Both the position numbers and the translations under genes were made by a program. Shown here in pieces: positions 24,339-33,228 of a DNA stretch of 64,000 nucleotides. The first letter of the stretch is position 1. Each line of letters begins with the position of its first letter. A model generated the notes under the pieces. That model saw only the letters and a list, made by a program, of their open reading frames with translations. It was not told the origin of the DNA and did not search any database. The stretch is from Pyrofollis japonicus (GTDB lineage Archaea; Thermoproteota; Thermoprotei_A; Sulfolobales; Pyrodictiaceae): the NCBI RefSeq assembly GCF_033097485.1, contig NZ_AP028634.1, forward strand, positions 682,001 to 746,000, read 5' to 3'.

Positions 24339-25766
24339 ATGGTCTCGGTGTATGAGGCTGGAATACTCGTAGCAGTAGCGTCCTACGGGTTCTCGGCGCT
24401 AGCCGCCCCCTTGTTCGGGAAGAGGTTCGCCAAGGCGGCGTTCTACGCCTCCTCGCTGCTAACACTGTTCACACTACTCTACATCGCGGCCGCGATGGGC
24501 TCAGAGCCATACGTGACTGTATTCAGCGGCGCAGTCGTCTTTGACAAGTACTCCTTGTTCCTAGTAACCATGGCTGTCACTGTCTTCCTGCTGGCCGGGC
24601 TGGGCGCGCACAGCGTGACCGAGTCTTGGGACGCGGGTGACGCGTTCTACGCGGTCCTCTCGCTGATAGCGCTGGGCCTGGTAGCTATAGGGTTCGCCCG
24701 GACAGTGTACCTGGCGTACACCGCTTGGATCATGGCCGCTGTCTCGGCGTACATACTTATAGCTATGAGGAAGAACGGTATCTCGGCAGAGACGGCTATA
24801 AAGTACGGCGTAACGGGCTCCGTGGCGACGATACTGTTGCTGCTCGGCGTCGTGCTCTACTACATAGTGCACGGAGACGTCTACATGGCGCCCGGCCTCC
24901 TCCAGACAGAAGCCGTATTCACGGTGCCAGTGGTGGCATTGGCAATAATCGCCGCCGGGTTCAAGATGGGGGTCGTCCCGTTCCACGCGTGGGCAGTAGA
25001 CGTCTACGGCAACGCCCGCCCAGTAGCAGTGGCAGCGGCCTCGGCGCTGGCGAAGCTCATAGTAGCACTGCTCGTCATCAAGCTCTTGACGCCCTTCGCG
25101 CAGGGAGCACCCCAGACCCTGTTCTGGGTGGCGGCACTGCTCGCAGTACTCACAATGTTCTACGGCAACCTCGGAGGCGCAGCCGCGGTCAAGGACTCTC
25201 CGCAGAAGGCGCTCGCCTACAGCAGCGTGGGCCAGGCAGGCTACATAGTTGTCGGCTTCGCGACGCTAGCCTCGCTCGCAGGGATCAACACCAAGGCAGC
25301 GCTCGCGGGCATAGCGCTGCACACAGTCGCCTACGCGTTCTCCAAGCTAGCAAGCTTCCAGGTGCTTGACGCGGCCTGCGGAGACGAGCCCTGCAAGTGG
25401 GAGAGGCTACGCGGACTAGCCCACCGCAGCCCAGCAGCAGCAATAGCGATGACGATAGCACTTATGAACCTAATGGGGCTGCCCTTCACCCTCGGGTTCT
25501 GGAGCAAGCTATACCTACTAGTAGCAGCAGCATCTGCAAGCGCCTGGCTAGCCTTCCTAATGCTACTAAACTTCGCGATAGCAGCCTACTACTACGGCTA
25601 CATGCTCTACCAGCTAGTACAGAAGCCGAGCCAAGAAACTCCAGCGATAAGGGACGACTACAGGGTATACGCGGCGCTCATAGCAGCACTAATCACGATA
25701 GCCCTCGCAGTACAGCCCTGGAAGATCTACGGAATACCACTATACGGGTACACAACCCCACCCTAA
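24339..25766 (+). CDS. nuoN: Complex I-like antiporter subunit N (NuoN)
   Basis: A 475-residue antiporter-like subunit with about 14 hydrophobic segments. Helix 7 (AAGFKMGVVPFHAWAVDVY) has its Lys and the helix 8 region AALAYSSVGQ-like sequence is present as KALAYSSVGQAGYI. The helix 5 segment reads YTAWIMAAVSAYILIAMRKN: aligned on YILIA, the Glu found in nearly all homologues is replaced by Ile. This may alter one of the four proton paths. The start is ATG 24339, 38 bases after nuoL. The 3' half is rich in A/C-ending codons. It ends the cluster. Confidence 0.92.
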   Translation: MVSVYEAGILVAVASYGFSALAAPLFGKRFAKAAFYASSLLTLFTLLYIAAAMGSEPYVTVFSGAVVFDKYSLFLVTMAVTVFLLAGLGAHSVTESWDAGDAFYAVLSLIALGLVAIGFARTVYLAYTAWIMAAVSAYILIAMRKNGISAETAIKYGVTGSVATILLLLGVVLYYIVHGDVYMAPGLLQTEAVFTVPVVALAIIAAGFKMGVVPFHAWAVDVYGNARPVAVAAASALAKLIVALLVIKLLTPFAQGAPQTLFWVAALLAVLTMFYGNLGGAAAVKDSPQKALAYSSVGQAGYIVVGFATLASLAGINTKAALAGIALHTVAYAFSKLASFQVLDAACGDEPCKWERLRGLAHRSPAAAIAMTIALMNLMGLPFTLGFWSKLYLLVAAASASAWLAFLMLLNFAIAAYYYGYMLYQLVQKPSQETPAIRDDYRVYAALIAALITIALAVQPWKIYGIPLYGYTTPP

Positions 25767-25913
25767 CCCCCAACCCAGTGTTTTTATCCCCAAGGAACAT
25801 GCTCGTGCTCTCCCTCTTCCTCCTCGTCTCTAACCACTCGGTAACACTGATCACTGTTGAGGGTAGCAATCCTAATTGGCTCGTAGAGCCATGTTCTACT
25901 ATGGGTGCAAAGA

Positions 25914-26126
25914 GTGTCTAAAGCTGTGAGGGTGAGATACGAGAAAGGCGTGCTCAAGCCCCTGGAGCCCATTGATCTCCGGGAAGGCGAGGAGGTGATT
26001 GCAGTACTCATCCCCATCGGTGAGAAGAGGAAGAGGATTCTGAGGAAGTACCGGGGCATACTGGGCAAGGCCTCAGAGGAGGAGATAGAGGAACTACTCG
26101 CCGAAGCAGAGTGGGAACCCCTATGA
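25914..26126 (+). CDS. DUF104 antitoxin (AF2212-type), VapB-like
   Basis: About 70 residues. VSKAVRVRYEKGVLKPLEPI followed by REGEEVIAVLI is the beta-rich DNA-binding core of DUF104 antitoxins, and the acidic C-terminus (SEEEIEELLAEAEWEPL) should bind the toxin. GTG 25914 gives the family-typical N-terminus; a GTG three codons earlier is also possible. It overlaps the PIN gene by four bases (ATGA), as expected of a toxin-antitoxin pair. It lies just after the nuo cluster and is probably separately transcribed. Confidence 0.85.
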   Translation: MSKAVRVRYEKGVLKPLEPIDLREGEEVIAVLIPIGEKRKRILRKYRGILGKASEEEIEELLAEAEWEPL

Positions 26127-26581
26127 ACGGATACGTCTTCGTAGACTCCAATGTGTTTATCCAGCTCCTCTACGAGGGTGCCCGCGCTTCTGAGGCCGAG
26201 GACCTATTAGAGAAACACCCCTTGCTGGCGACCAGTATCGGCGTCGTAGACGAGGTGCTTCACTTCATTATAAGAAGGGAGGCGATGAACAAGTACGGGG
26301 TTAAGAGGGCATACGATCTAAGAAGGCTCATTAGAGACAAAGGGGTAGCGTTCGCCAAGGAGAGCCTAGCCAAGTTCTCCTCACTGCTAGAAGAATTGTA
26401 TGTAAGGGTGGTGACGGACGCCGAGACCCAGCCAAGCCAAATAATCAGCACCATGGACAAGTACAGGCTATCGCCAAGAGACGCAATCATAGCCCTAACG
26501 TGCAAGCACTACGGCATAGACACCATCCTAACCTTCGACGAAGACTTCAAGCGAGTACCCTGGCTCCGAGCAACCCCCTAA
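26123..26581 (+). CDS. PIN-domain toxin, VapC-like
   Basis: 152 residues from ATG 26123. The PIN acidic residues are seen in VFVDSNVFIQLL (first Asp), the central Glu of GVVDEVLHF, RLSPRDAIIALTCKHYG (third Asp) and TFDEDFKRV (fourth). It is a probable RNase kept in check by the overlapping DUF104 antitoxin. Coding-strand composition is strongly A/C-rich towards the 3' end, like nuoN before it. Confidence 0.88.
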   Translation: MNGYVFVDSNVFIQLLYEGARASEAEDLLEKHPLLATSIGVVDEVLHFIIRREAMNKYGVKRAYDLRRLIRDKGVAFAKESLAKFSSLLEELYVRVVTDAETQPSQIISTMDKYRLSPRDAIIALTCKHYGIDTILTFDEDFKRVPWLRATP

Positions 26582-26685
26582 CACTACGGCAAAGAAACCA
26601 AGACCAGCAGGAGAACCAATACCCATCCATGCCCGTGTTAGCAATTTTTGCCCCATAGCAAAAGCCTAGGAAAGGGAGGCACCTG

Positions 26686-27027
26686 GTGGACGAGTTGGGC
26701 GACGAGCTAATAGTACGCGTCAACACCCAGGGCTACCGGCCCAGGATCCGCGCCTGCATACGCCACGTCCCCTGGCACTGCAGGATAAAAGACAACACAA
26801 CTGTGAGCGACATATGCGTAGAATGGACAGCGGACAACAAGTCCCTAGAATACAACGCCCTCGACAACCTGGTGAGGAGCATAGCCTCATCTAAGCAGTG
26901 GAGCGCAGAAGAACTAATAGCAGAGCTCAAACAAGTCCTCGAACAAAAACTAGGCACACAGGTAACAGTAACAATGCGCTTCGAGGAGAAGAAAGACCTA
27001 GAAATAGAACTAACCCTAGGCAAGTAA
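26686..27027 (+). CDS. Small protein of unknown function, possible T-fold (QueF-like)
   Basis: A 113-residue protein from GTG 26686. The order of elements is strand, loop with CIRHVPWHC, a SDICVEW strand, a long helix pair (NALDNLVRSIASSKQW, AEELIAELKQVLEQKL) and two C-terminal strands (QVTVTMRFE, LEIEL). This resembles the tunnelling (T-) fold of QueF-like and GTP cyclohydrolase-type enzymes. I cannot identify an active-site motif with confidence, so the suggestion is tentative. It is the last G+C-rich gene before the A+T-rich island. Confidence 0.55.
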   Translation: MDELGDELIVRVNTQGYRPRIRACIRHVPWHCRIKDNTTVSDICVEWTADNKSLEYNALDNLVRSIASSKQWSAEELIAELKQVLEQKLGTQVTVTMRFEEKKDLEIELTLGK

Positions 27028-27314
27028 CAATATTAACCAACTTAATTAACCATTATAGCTATCTACAATTACGATCTCTTCTAATCAGCTCTGTGCTATC
27101 GTTAACCTTCTTTTCCCAACTAAGTTCGTTTTCTAACCTTGTAATAAGTTTCTTCAGTATAATTAGTCGGGTGTTCTTGTTCAAGATATATAGAACCTCC
27201 TTGTAAACAATATCCAAATAGCAAACAAAATTCTTCTTATATAAGGCTTTAAATGTCTTTTGAGCACAGCAAGCTTTAAGAGCCTCGCCAGAGTATGAGA
27301 GAGTTCTAATTTAT
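27028..27314. other. A+T-rich flank of the ATPase island
   Basis: The base composition falls sharply right after the preceding stop. On the minus strand one frame is open from 27310 to a TAG at 27059-27061 (about 83 codons, containing LYKKNFVCYLDIVYKEVLY), lying just after the ATPase stop. It lacks an ATG or GTG and has only an internal TTG, so it may be a decayed or frameshifted downstream gene. Nothing else is recognised. Confidence 0.35.
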
Positions 27315-29246
27315 CTAGTGCGTCGCTATGAGAAATAATTCTATAGGCGCATAAATTATGTCTACGTCATTACACTTCTCTGACCAAATATAACTAGTCT
27401 TGCTATGTCGATTAACAAGATATATGTTAAATAATAACGTCTTTATGCTTTCCTCTTCATTATCCTTAATAAAGGATGTTTGGCATTTAAGTTCATCGCA
27501 TTTCTTTGGGCTTCTTGAAATCTCTATACCATAAATAGGTCTGACCCCTTTCTTAGTAGCTTTAACTATAAGTGCATCTATTTCAAATTGATTACATTTT
27601 TCGTTTTCCTGATTTTTATCTATTTTATCGTTTTGTTCTAATCGATATGTATAGAGACCGTAGCTTGCTGGCTGTGCCCCTATAGGCTTGTCGGCTGAAG
27701 CTCGTATAGCATATAAGTTGAGCATTATATTTTGTAAAGTTATCATCTCTAGTAATGTGCCTACAATACCTCTGGTTACAAATTTATTATCTCCATCTCT
27801 TTCGCACGCTATTTCTTGTATAACTTCCTCTAAAACATCCTTAAGAATAGATGATGGATCAGTTGTACTATCCAACGGATTGTATAATAAATAGCCATAA
27901 TAAGCTGAATATAGGTATCGAGGATCACTGTAAACAAACTTATGCTTACGCGATTTAGGTGTTTGCTTCTTTTTCTTCTGTTCGTTGTCTTTCTTTTTGC
28001 CGTCAGATCTCTTTTCAACACTAGACTCTTCAATAGGTGGCCTATATGCTGTAACTTGGAACAAGATGTCAGCTTCTCTTAAATACTTAAGTACACTCTC
28101 TACAACACTTCGCGCGTTATGATGCGATAAAGGACTTAAAGCGATATCGTCACCGAGCTCTATTGCTTTTCTTTTTAAATCCTCTCCAGAGAATGTTATA
28201 TTAGCTTTTTTGCTGAATATAGATGCTGCCAAGACTTGAAAAGAGGCTTCAACGTACGGCTGATAGTTCTTATCGATGTTCTCTACTCTAATTGCATCAT
28301 TAACTATAGAATCATAGGTTCTTTTAAGTGCACTTATATATTGTTTTATATATCGTCCTATTTTATTATTGATACTTTTCTTATTTTTACAAAAATCTTT
28401 ATATTTATTTTGATTAAAGATGTCTTTAATTATTTCAAATCCAAAGATAGTGCCACCAAAGACTGCATAAAGAGCAAACAACAACCTAATGTAAGGCATG
28501 TATTTAGCCTTTTCATAAAGTTTAGTACCGAGATAGCTTAGGTGATTAAACAGTACTTGTGTATCTTCGATAATCTTACGCCTTTCAGTACCTTTAAGAG
28601 GATGTAATCTCTTAATTTTAGGACAAATCGATTTAATAATCCTTAAACCTATTTCTCCAAACCTCAGCGGATAAAGTCTCACTACCTCTAATCCTCTATT
28701 CTTAAGGCTACGTGGCAAATATGCAGTAGGGCTTGCAGCAATAACTACGGCGTTGCCTAAAAGTTTTGAATAAATAATTTTGCGGACATTTTCATAACAG
28801 TAATGAACGTTATCTATCAGAAGCAGTATTGTAAATTTGTTATCATTAATATAATAATTTGAAAATACATGTAAATATTCATTAATTTTATCTAGAGATA
28901 AATTATTATTAATTGCACAATCTAATGATATAGGTATAATATTATGTTCTTTTATAAGATTAATAATTTTAATAATATCCCTATTATCACATTTCTTATA
29001 TCTACGCTTTTCTTGTATACAGTCAATTATGCTACGATTACGCAAGAGAAGAGTTGATGCCAAGTCACTCATAACGTATGATTTACCTACCGAACGGGGG
29101 CCGGCAAGAAGAATTCCATTTAATCTTTTCCCTTTATTGATAATATCGGTGATCTTACTGAAGATCACATGTTCTACATTCATACTGAAAATTTCCCTGA
29201 ACTTGTCCAAGTCATTAAATTCTTTATTGTTTGTTAGCGTAACCAT
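27315..29246 (-). CDS. Large A+T-rich P-loop ATPase, probably acquired
   Basis: A 643-residue protein with Walker A GPRSVGKS at residues 49-56 and a Walker B ILLLIDNVHY in which Asn146 takes the place of the usual catalytic Glu. A sensor-like strand follows (VVIAASPTAYL). The rest is helical, with a Lys-rich insert (KKDNEQKKKKQTPKSRK, about 425-440) and a C-terminal domain with FEIDALIVKATKKG and GIEISRSPK. That pattern is reminiscent of the PD-(D/E)xK-like nuclease end of archaeal ATPases. Asn, Ile and Lys are abundant and A/T dominates codon third positions, unlike every neighbour. It probably arrived with a mobile element or as an accessory defence gene. Biological role unknown. Confidence 0.75.
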   Translation of the reverse strand: MVTLTNNKEFNDLDKFREIFSMNVEHVIFSKITDIINKGKRLNGILLAGPRSVGKSYVMSDLASTLLLRNRSIIDCIQEKRRYKKCDNRDIIKIINLIKEHNIIPISLDCAINNNLSLDKINEYLHVFSNYYINDNKFTILLLIDNVHYCYENVRKIIYSKLLGNAVVIAASPTAYLPRSLKNRGLEVVRLYPLRFGEIGLRIIKSICPKIKRLHPLKGTERRKIIEDTQVLFNHLSYLGTKLYEKAKYMPYIRLLFALYAVFGGTIFGFEIIKDIFNQNKYKDFCKNKKSINNKIGRYIKQYISALKRTYDSIVNDAIRVENIDKNYQPYVEASFQVLAASIFSKKANITFSGEDLKRKAIELGDDIALSPLSHHNARSVVESVLKYLREADILFQVTAYRPPIEESSVEKRSDGKKKDNEQKKKKQTPKSRKHKFVYSDPRYLYSAYYGYLLYNPLDSTTDPSSILKDVLEEVIQEIACERDGDNKFVTRGIVGTLLEMITLQNIMLNLYAIRASADKPIGAQPASYGLYTYRLEQNDKIDKNQENEKCNQFEIDALIVKATKKGVRPIYGIEISRSPKKCDELKCQTSFIKDNEEESIKTLLFNIYLVNRHSKTSYIWSEKCNDVDIIYAPIELFLIATH

Positions 29247-29420
29247 AGCTATGTAATCCTTGCTAATAAATTACACATGTAATACAATATAAACAATATC
29301 GCCAAATAGCCATATAGCCTAGATATTAAAAAGAGATCATATGCTATTATCGATTCTCGCCCCCTGCGCCAACACATTTACTAAATCTTTATTTTTGGAT
29401 GCATTTCCGTTAATTAGAGA

Positions 29421-29906
29421 ATGGGGAAATCCATGTCTGATTATTGGCTTGTTGTGGTTACTGAGGAGAACTATCACACCATAAGGTCTCACCGCGTCTA
29501 CGGGGTACCTGCCACAAGAGGAGAGACGGCAACTCGCCTCATAAAGCCCGGGGACATTATCCTGGTTTATGTCGCGAAGCGCGGCTCGAAGAGCCTCGGA
29601 GGAAGAATAGCGGCGGCCTATCGGGTCAAGAGTGAGTGGAGGAGAGAAGACACCCTTCTATGGCCCGACGAGGAGCGGGAAAACAGGGTCCTCTACCCTT
29701 ACCGAGTAGATGTGGAGCCGCTCATAGAGTGTACGGGTCCAGAGGCACCGGAGCTCAAAGAACTGGTGCGCAGCTTGTCCTTCATAGAGAAGAAGGATCG
29801 TTGGCAAGCATACCTCGTAGGAACAATAGCTAACGCCCGAAAACCGATACCCAGGGAGGACGCCGAGAAGATAATCAGGGAGCTAGAGAAGAGGTGTAAA
29901 AAGTAG
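29421..29906 (+). CDS. EVE-domain protein
   Basis: A 161-residue single-domain protein. DYWLVVVTEENYHTI at the N-terminus, GETATRLIKPGDIILVYVA and a later aromatic-rich strand region match EVE (PUA-like) domains, which hold modified bases in nucleic acids. EVE proteins frequently sit beside restriction or methylation-based defence genes. Here the methylase gene converges on it with 25 bases between them. It starts at ATG 29421, or at ATG 29433 four codons later, after a TATA-like CTTTATTTTT near 29386. Whether it senses a base modification made by the neighbouring methylase is inference. Confidence 0.8.
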   Translation: MGKSMSDYWLVVVTEENYHTIRSHRVYGVPATRGETATRLIKPGDIILVYVAKRGSKSLGGRIAAAYRVKSEWRREDTLLWPDEERENRVLYPYRVDVEPLIECTGPEAPELKELVRSLSFIEKKDRWQAYLVGTIANARKPIPREDAEKIIRELEKRCKK

Positions 29907-29931
29907 GAAGCTAATCCTTATTCTCCTATCG

Positions 29932-32900
29932 TTATTTCTTTAGCCACGTGTCTAGTGCGCCACCCTTCTCGCTAACAACTCTACAAGCCAGATTCTTCTC
30001 CGCGTCGTCTTCTGGCAGCAGCTTGCAGAGAACCTTTGCTATTCCTAGGGCCTCGTCATAGAGACCAGGATACCTCGTTCGAAGAACCTGCTTATAGGTT
30101 TCGAGGGTGCCACGCGCGGCGCCATAGTATAGTAGGTGGAGAATATCCACGCTGCTCCGGGCAATAGCTCTCTCCGGGTCGCGCTCAAGCCCACGCTCCC
30201 TTAGCAGCCTCTCGAGATCCGCGGCGCTACGAGCATCACGCGGATAGTGTAGCACGAACGCGTCCCTAGCCCTGGCGACGAGGCGAGACCGCACGAGGTC
30301 CTGGTAATCGGTTATTCCTAGCGCTATTCCGAGCAACCCCATAGACTGGCCATCAAGCCTTATGTCTCCGGCCTCGGAGAACAGTGTCCTAGCGACTAAG
30401 TAGAACCTGGCCGGAGCCGACGACACAACAGCGCCGCCAACACCGGAGAGCGCCTCGGCAACAGCGCGGCCAGCAACCCTGTAAGCAAGATCAGCCACGC
30501 CACGAGAATCAAGAACGCCCTTCGGATGGATTATTTTCTCGCAACGAGTAAGAACAGACAACGCGGCACCAAGAGCAGCAAACAACAAGTCGTAGCCAAC
30601 AACGCCGCCCTCCCGGACAATCTTCAATGCAAAGCTCCTAGCCCTCTCAAGCGCCTCAGCCTCAACAGCCGCAGCATCACAACGCCTACTATCCTCTCTC
30701 TTCCTCCAAGCAACAACAATACTAGTGTCAAGCCTTATCTTGCCACGAGCAGTAACACGGGTACCAGACTCAGTCACGAGAGGCACAGCACTAGAAACCC
30801 TAAGGCCACCAAGCTCCCAGCCAGCTCGCAGAAGAGAAGCCCAAGCATCAACACTTGTATGGTTATAATAAGTCACAATAATACCGTTCTCCCCGAGAAA
30901 GCCAGACATAGTTCTAAAAGCCTGGCCGAGCCGCTCCTCAAACCACTTAACAGCATCCTCTAAACTAGCATTGCCAAGACGGCCAAGATTCACACTAATC
31001 TCGCGACGAGCAACCTCCTCCCACTGAGTCCTACGCTCAAACCACGCACCACCAACACGGCGAAAGAAGGCATCCGCAACAAACCTCGGAACAAGCCTAC
31101 CACCCTTAACATCACTAAGAGCCCTCTTAAGCCAAACATAATAGAAATCACTAAGCTCACTATACGGAACATCATCATAATACGGCGGATCAGTAACAAT
31201 GGTACTGAATCTCTCTACACCAAGCTTACTTAAAGTAGTTGTATCGTCAAGTAGGACTTTAGTATAGCTAAGACTATTAGGAGAGGTAACAAAGATAAGA
31301 TATTTAAGGCTATTAGTCTCTATTCTCATAGACCAACTATAGCTATACATTATAGTTTTTCCCGATTTTGAAATAGATACAGGAACCTCCACAAAATTCC
31401 AGACCATAGCTATTCCTCTAAACGATAAGGCATCACGGATTTTACTTTCTGCCCACGAAGTAGGATTCCACGAAGTAACAATAGCATTATACCTTGCATG
31501 TTCAATTAATGCTATTGCTAAATACGTTGTTACTGCCTCTGCGTATCTGAACGCCTCCTTCTCACTCCATCCTTCTCTTAGCTTCATCTCTTCAGTTTTT
31601 TTGCCTGCCTTCCGTATCAGTTTAGCAAGCTTAACTAGGGCTAGAAGCTGGCGTGGATTGAAGAGCTTGTAGAATTTGTTAAAGCCCCATGTTATTATGC
31701 TGAGGTTTCCTGCTGTTCCGGATGTATACGTCCAGAGTGGTTCTGTTGGTATGTCTGGGTCTCCGCATATCTGCTTGAGTTTCTCTAGCGCTTTCCATAG
31801 TTTCTCGGTGTCTTGCTGTGTTGCTGGCTGGAAGTCTAGGTCTCCGTTGACTATCTTTGCTTTGGCTAGTAGTCGTGGCCTGGCTGGTGCGTTTCTTAGC
31901 TCGTCTAAGCTTATTTTGCCTTCTAGGTAGTCTTCTAGTAGCTTGTTCCATTGCTTTATTGCCCATTTTGGGTACCATTCTAGTCTCTTGCGTATCATTT
32001 GTGGTGCTTGTTCTTTTGTCGTGTATGTTTTCCCGGTTTCGGGGTCTATGTAGCCTAGGGGGCGGCGGTCCTGTATGCAGGTGGCGGTGTTGCTGCGTGG
32101 CGCTATGTTTGGCTCGGGTACGTTGTAGGTCTCGTTGCCTATTCTTATAGTGTTGCCGTTTATTGTTGCTCTTGTGACGTCTTTCCCCATCTTGTTTAGG
32201 TCTATGATCTCGATTTCTACTTCGCCGTTGTTGTTTACTTTTGGCTGCATGTATACTAGTCTCTGGTAGCGGTTGCCCTGTCTCGTGCGTGCTAGCCAGT
32301 AGTTGCCTATCATTGGGCTGTACTTGCCGCTGTGTGGGCACTTGATCTCCCATGTGCCTATGTAGACTGCTACGTCATCGTCGTATAGCTCTTTTATGTC
32401 GGGGTCTTCGCGCAGCCGGTCTACTATCCATTTTCCCCACCGGGCTACGTCGTATAGTAGTGCTGGTAGTTCTACTCCGCTGGGTGTTTCTCGTGCTAGG
32501 CCTTTCCTCTTGAGGGAGCCAATGTCCAGTATGTCGCTTAGCTCTTTTAGCTCGTCGTGCTTTACTGTTACGCGGTGTTTTCCGAAGAGGACTGGGTACT
32601 CGAGTACTGCTTTGAGGAACACGTAGGCTGTGGGGAGGAGCTCTACTGCTACTGCCTCTGAGACGCCTAGGCGGATTGCCTCTAGGGGTATGGAGCCGAA
32701 GCCCGCGAAGGGGTCTAGTAGCTTGGCCGACCTTATTCTCTCTATGAGTTCCCTTTTTCCTAGCTGGTTGAGGTCTGGGTTAAGGCTGTGGGGGGACTTG
32801 TCTTCTAGGAGGCGGAGGGCCTTGGCGAGGCTCCTTATGTCGGTGTTTTCGGGTAGGAGGCTCGCCGCTATGACGAAGCGTGCTCCGACGAGGGGTTTCC

Positions 32901-33177
32901 GAGTCCACCAGAAAACCATTTCCCAGTAGTCGGGGCGCCCGCCTCCGGACTTCTCGCTCAAGCTGTACTCGTTGACTATGCGGACTATGTTGGCGCGCCT
33001 AGCCCCTATTTTCTGGGCTAGGCGGCCTTGGAGAGGTATTTGCTCGGTGTAGATGCGGGGGCTCTCGATAAGCCTTGTGTCGTTATTGCTTGTACTGTTT
33101 TCTGGCAAGCTGACACCACTGGTAAAGAGTGCATTGCCTCTGGTTTTGAAGTGTTTCTGTTTGTCTGCGGAGATCAT
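29932..33177 (-). CDS. DUF1156-type adenine-specific DNA methylase
   Basis: A 1081-residue protein. The N-terminus holds the DUF1156 signature with WEMVFWWTRKPLVGARFVI (residues 85-103). The SAM-binding motif DPFAGFGSIPLEA begins at Asp155 and the catalytic DPPY lies at 663-666 in TDPPYYDDVPYSEL. A long insert between them includes KCPHSGKYS, a possible zinc-ribbon half. It likely methylates adenine-N6 in host DNA. The divergent DUF499 ATPase and the helicase share its locus. Composition changes abruptly inside the gene: the stretch 31,200-31,660 (residues about 507-660) is A+T-richer, and skew differs on either side. ATG 33177 lies very close to a TATA-like element, so a later start is possible. 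Confidence 0.85.
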   Translation of the reverse strand: MISADKQKHFKTRGNALFTSGVSLPENSTSNNDTRLIESPRIYTEQIPLQGRLAQKIGARRANIVRIVNEYSLSEKSGGGRPDYWEMVFWWTRKPLVGARFVIAASLLPENTDIRSLAKALRLLEDKSPHSLNPDLNQLGKRELIERIRSAKLLDPFAGFGSIPLEAIRLGVSEAVAVELLPTAYVFLKAVLEYPVLFGKHRVTVKHDELKELSDILDIGSLKRKGLARETPSGVELPALLYDVARWGKWIVDRLREDPDIKELYDDDVAVYIGTWEIKCPHSGKYSPMIGNYWLARTRQGNRYQRLVYMQPKVNNNGEVEIEIIDLNKMGKDVTRATINGNTIRIGNETYNVPEPNIAPRSNTATCIQDRRPLGYIDPETGKTYTTKEQAPQMIRKRLEWYPKWAIKQWNKLLEDYLEGKISLDELRNAPARPRLLAKAKIVNGDLDFQPATQQDTEKLWKALEKLKQICGDPDIPTEPLWTYTSGTAGNLSIITWGFNKFYKLFNPRQLLALVKLAKLIRKAGKKTEEMKLREGWSEKEAFRYAEAVTTYLAIALIEHARYNAIVTSWNPTSWAESKIRDALSFRGIAMVWNFVEVPVSISKSGKTIMYSYSWSMRIETNSLKYLIFVTSPNSLSYTKVLLDDTTTLSKLGVERFSTIVTDPPYYDDVPYSELSDFYYVWLKRALSDVKGGRLVPRFVADAFFRRVGGAWFERRTQWEEVARREISVNLGRLGNASLEDAVKWFEERLGQAFRTMSGFLGENGIIVTYYNHTSVDAWASLLRAGWELGGLRVSSAVPLVTESGTRVTARGKIRLDTSIVVAWRKREDSRRCDAAAVEAEALERARSFALKIVREGGVVGYDLLFAALGAALSVLTRCEKIIHPKGVLDSRGVADLAYRVAGRAVAEALSGVGGAVVSSAPARFYLVARTLFSEAGDIRLDGQSMGLLGIALGITDYQDLVRSRLVARARDAFVLHYPRDARSAADLERLLRERGLERDPERAIARSSVDILHLLYYGAARGTLETYKQVLRTRYPGLYDEALGIAKVLCKLLPEDDAEKNLACRVVSEKGGALDTWLKK

Positions 33178-33228
33178 CTTTATTATCCTTATACGTGGCC
33201 CTTGTTGCCAGGGGAGGGATTACTCTTT
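33175..33228. promoter_or_regulatory. Divergent promoter region of the methylase and DUF499 genes
   Basis: CTTTATTATCCTTAT at 33178-33192 is A+T-rich on both strands and can supply TATA-like boxes in each direction. GGGGAGGGA at 33211-33219 precedes the DUF499 ATG (33229) by nine bases. Confidence 0.4.
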
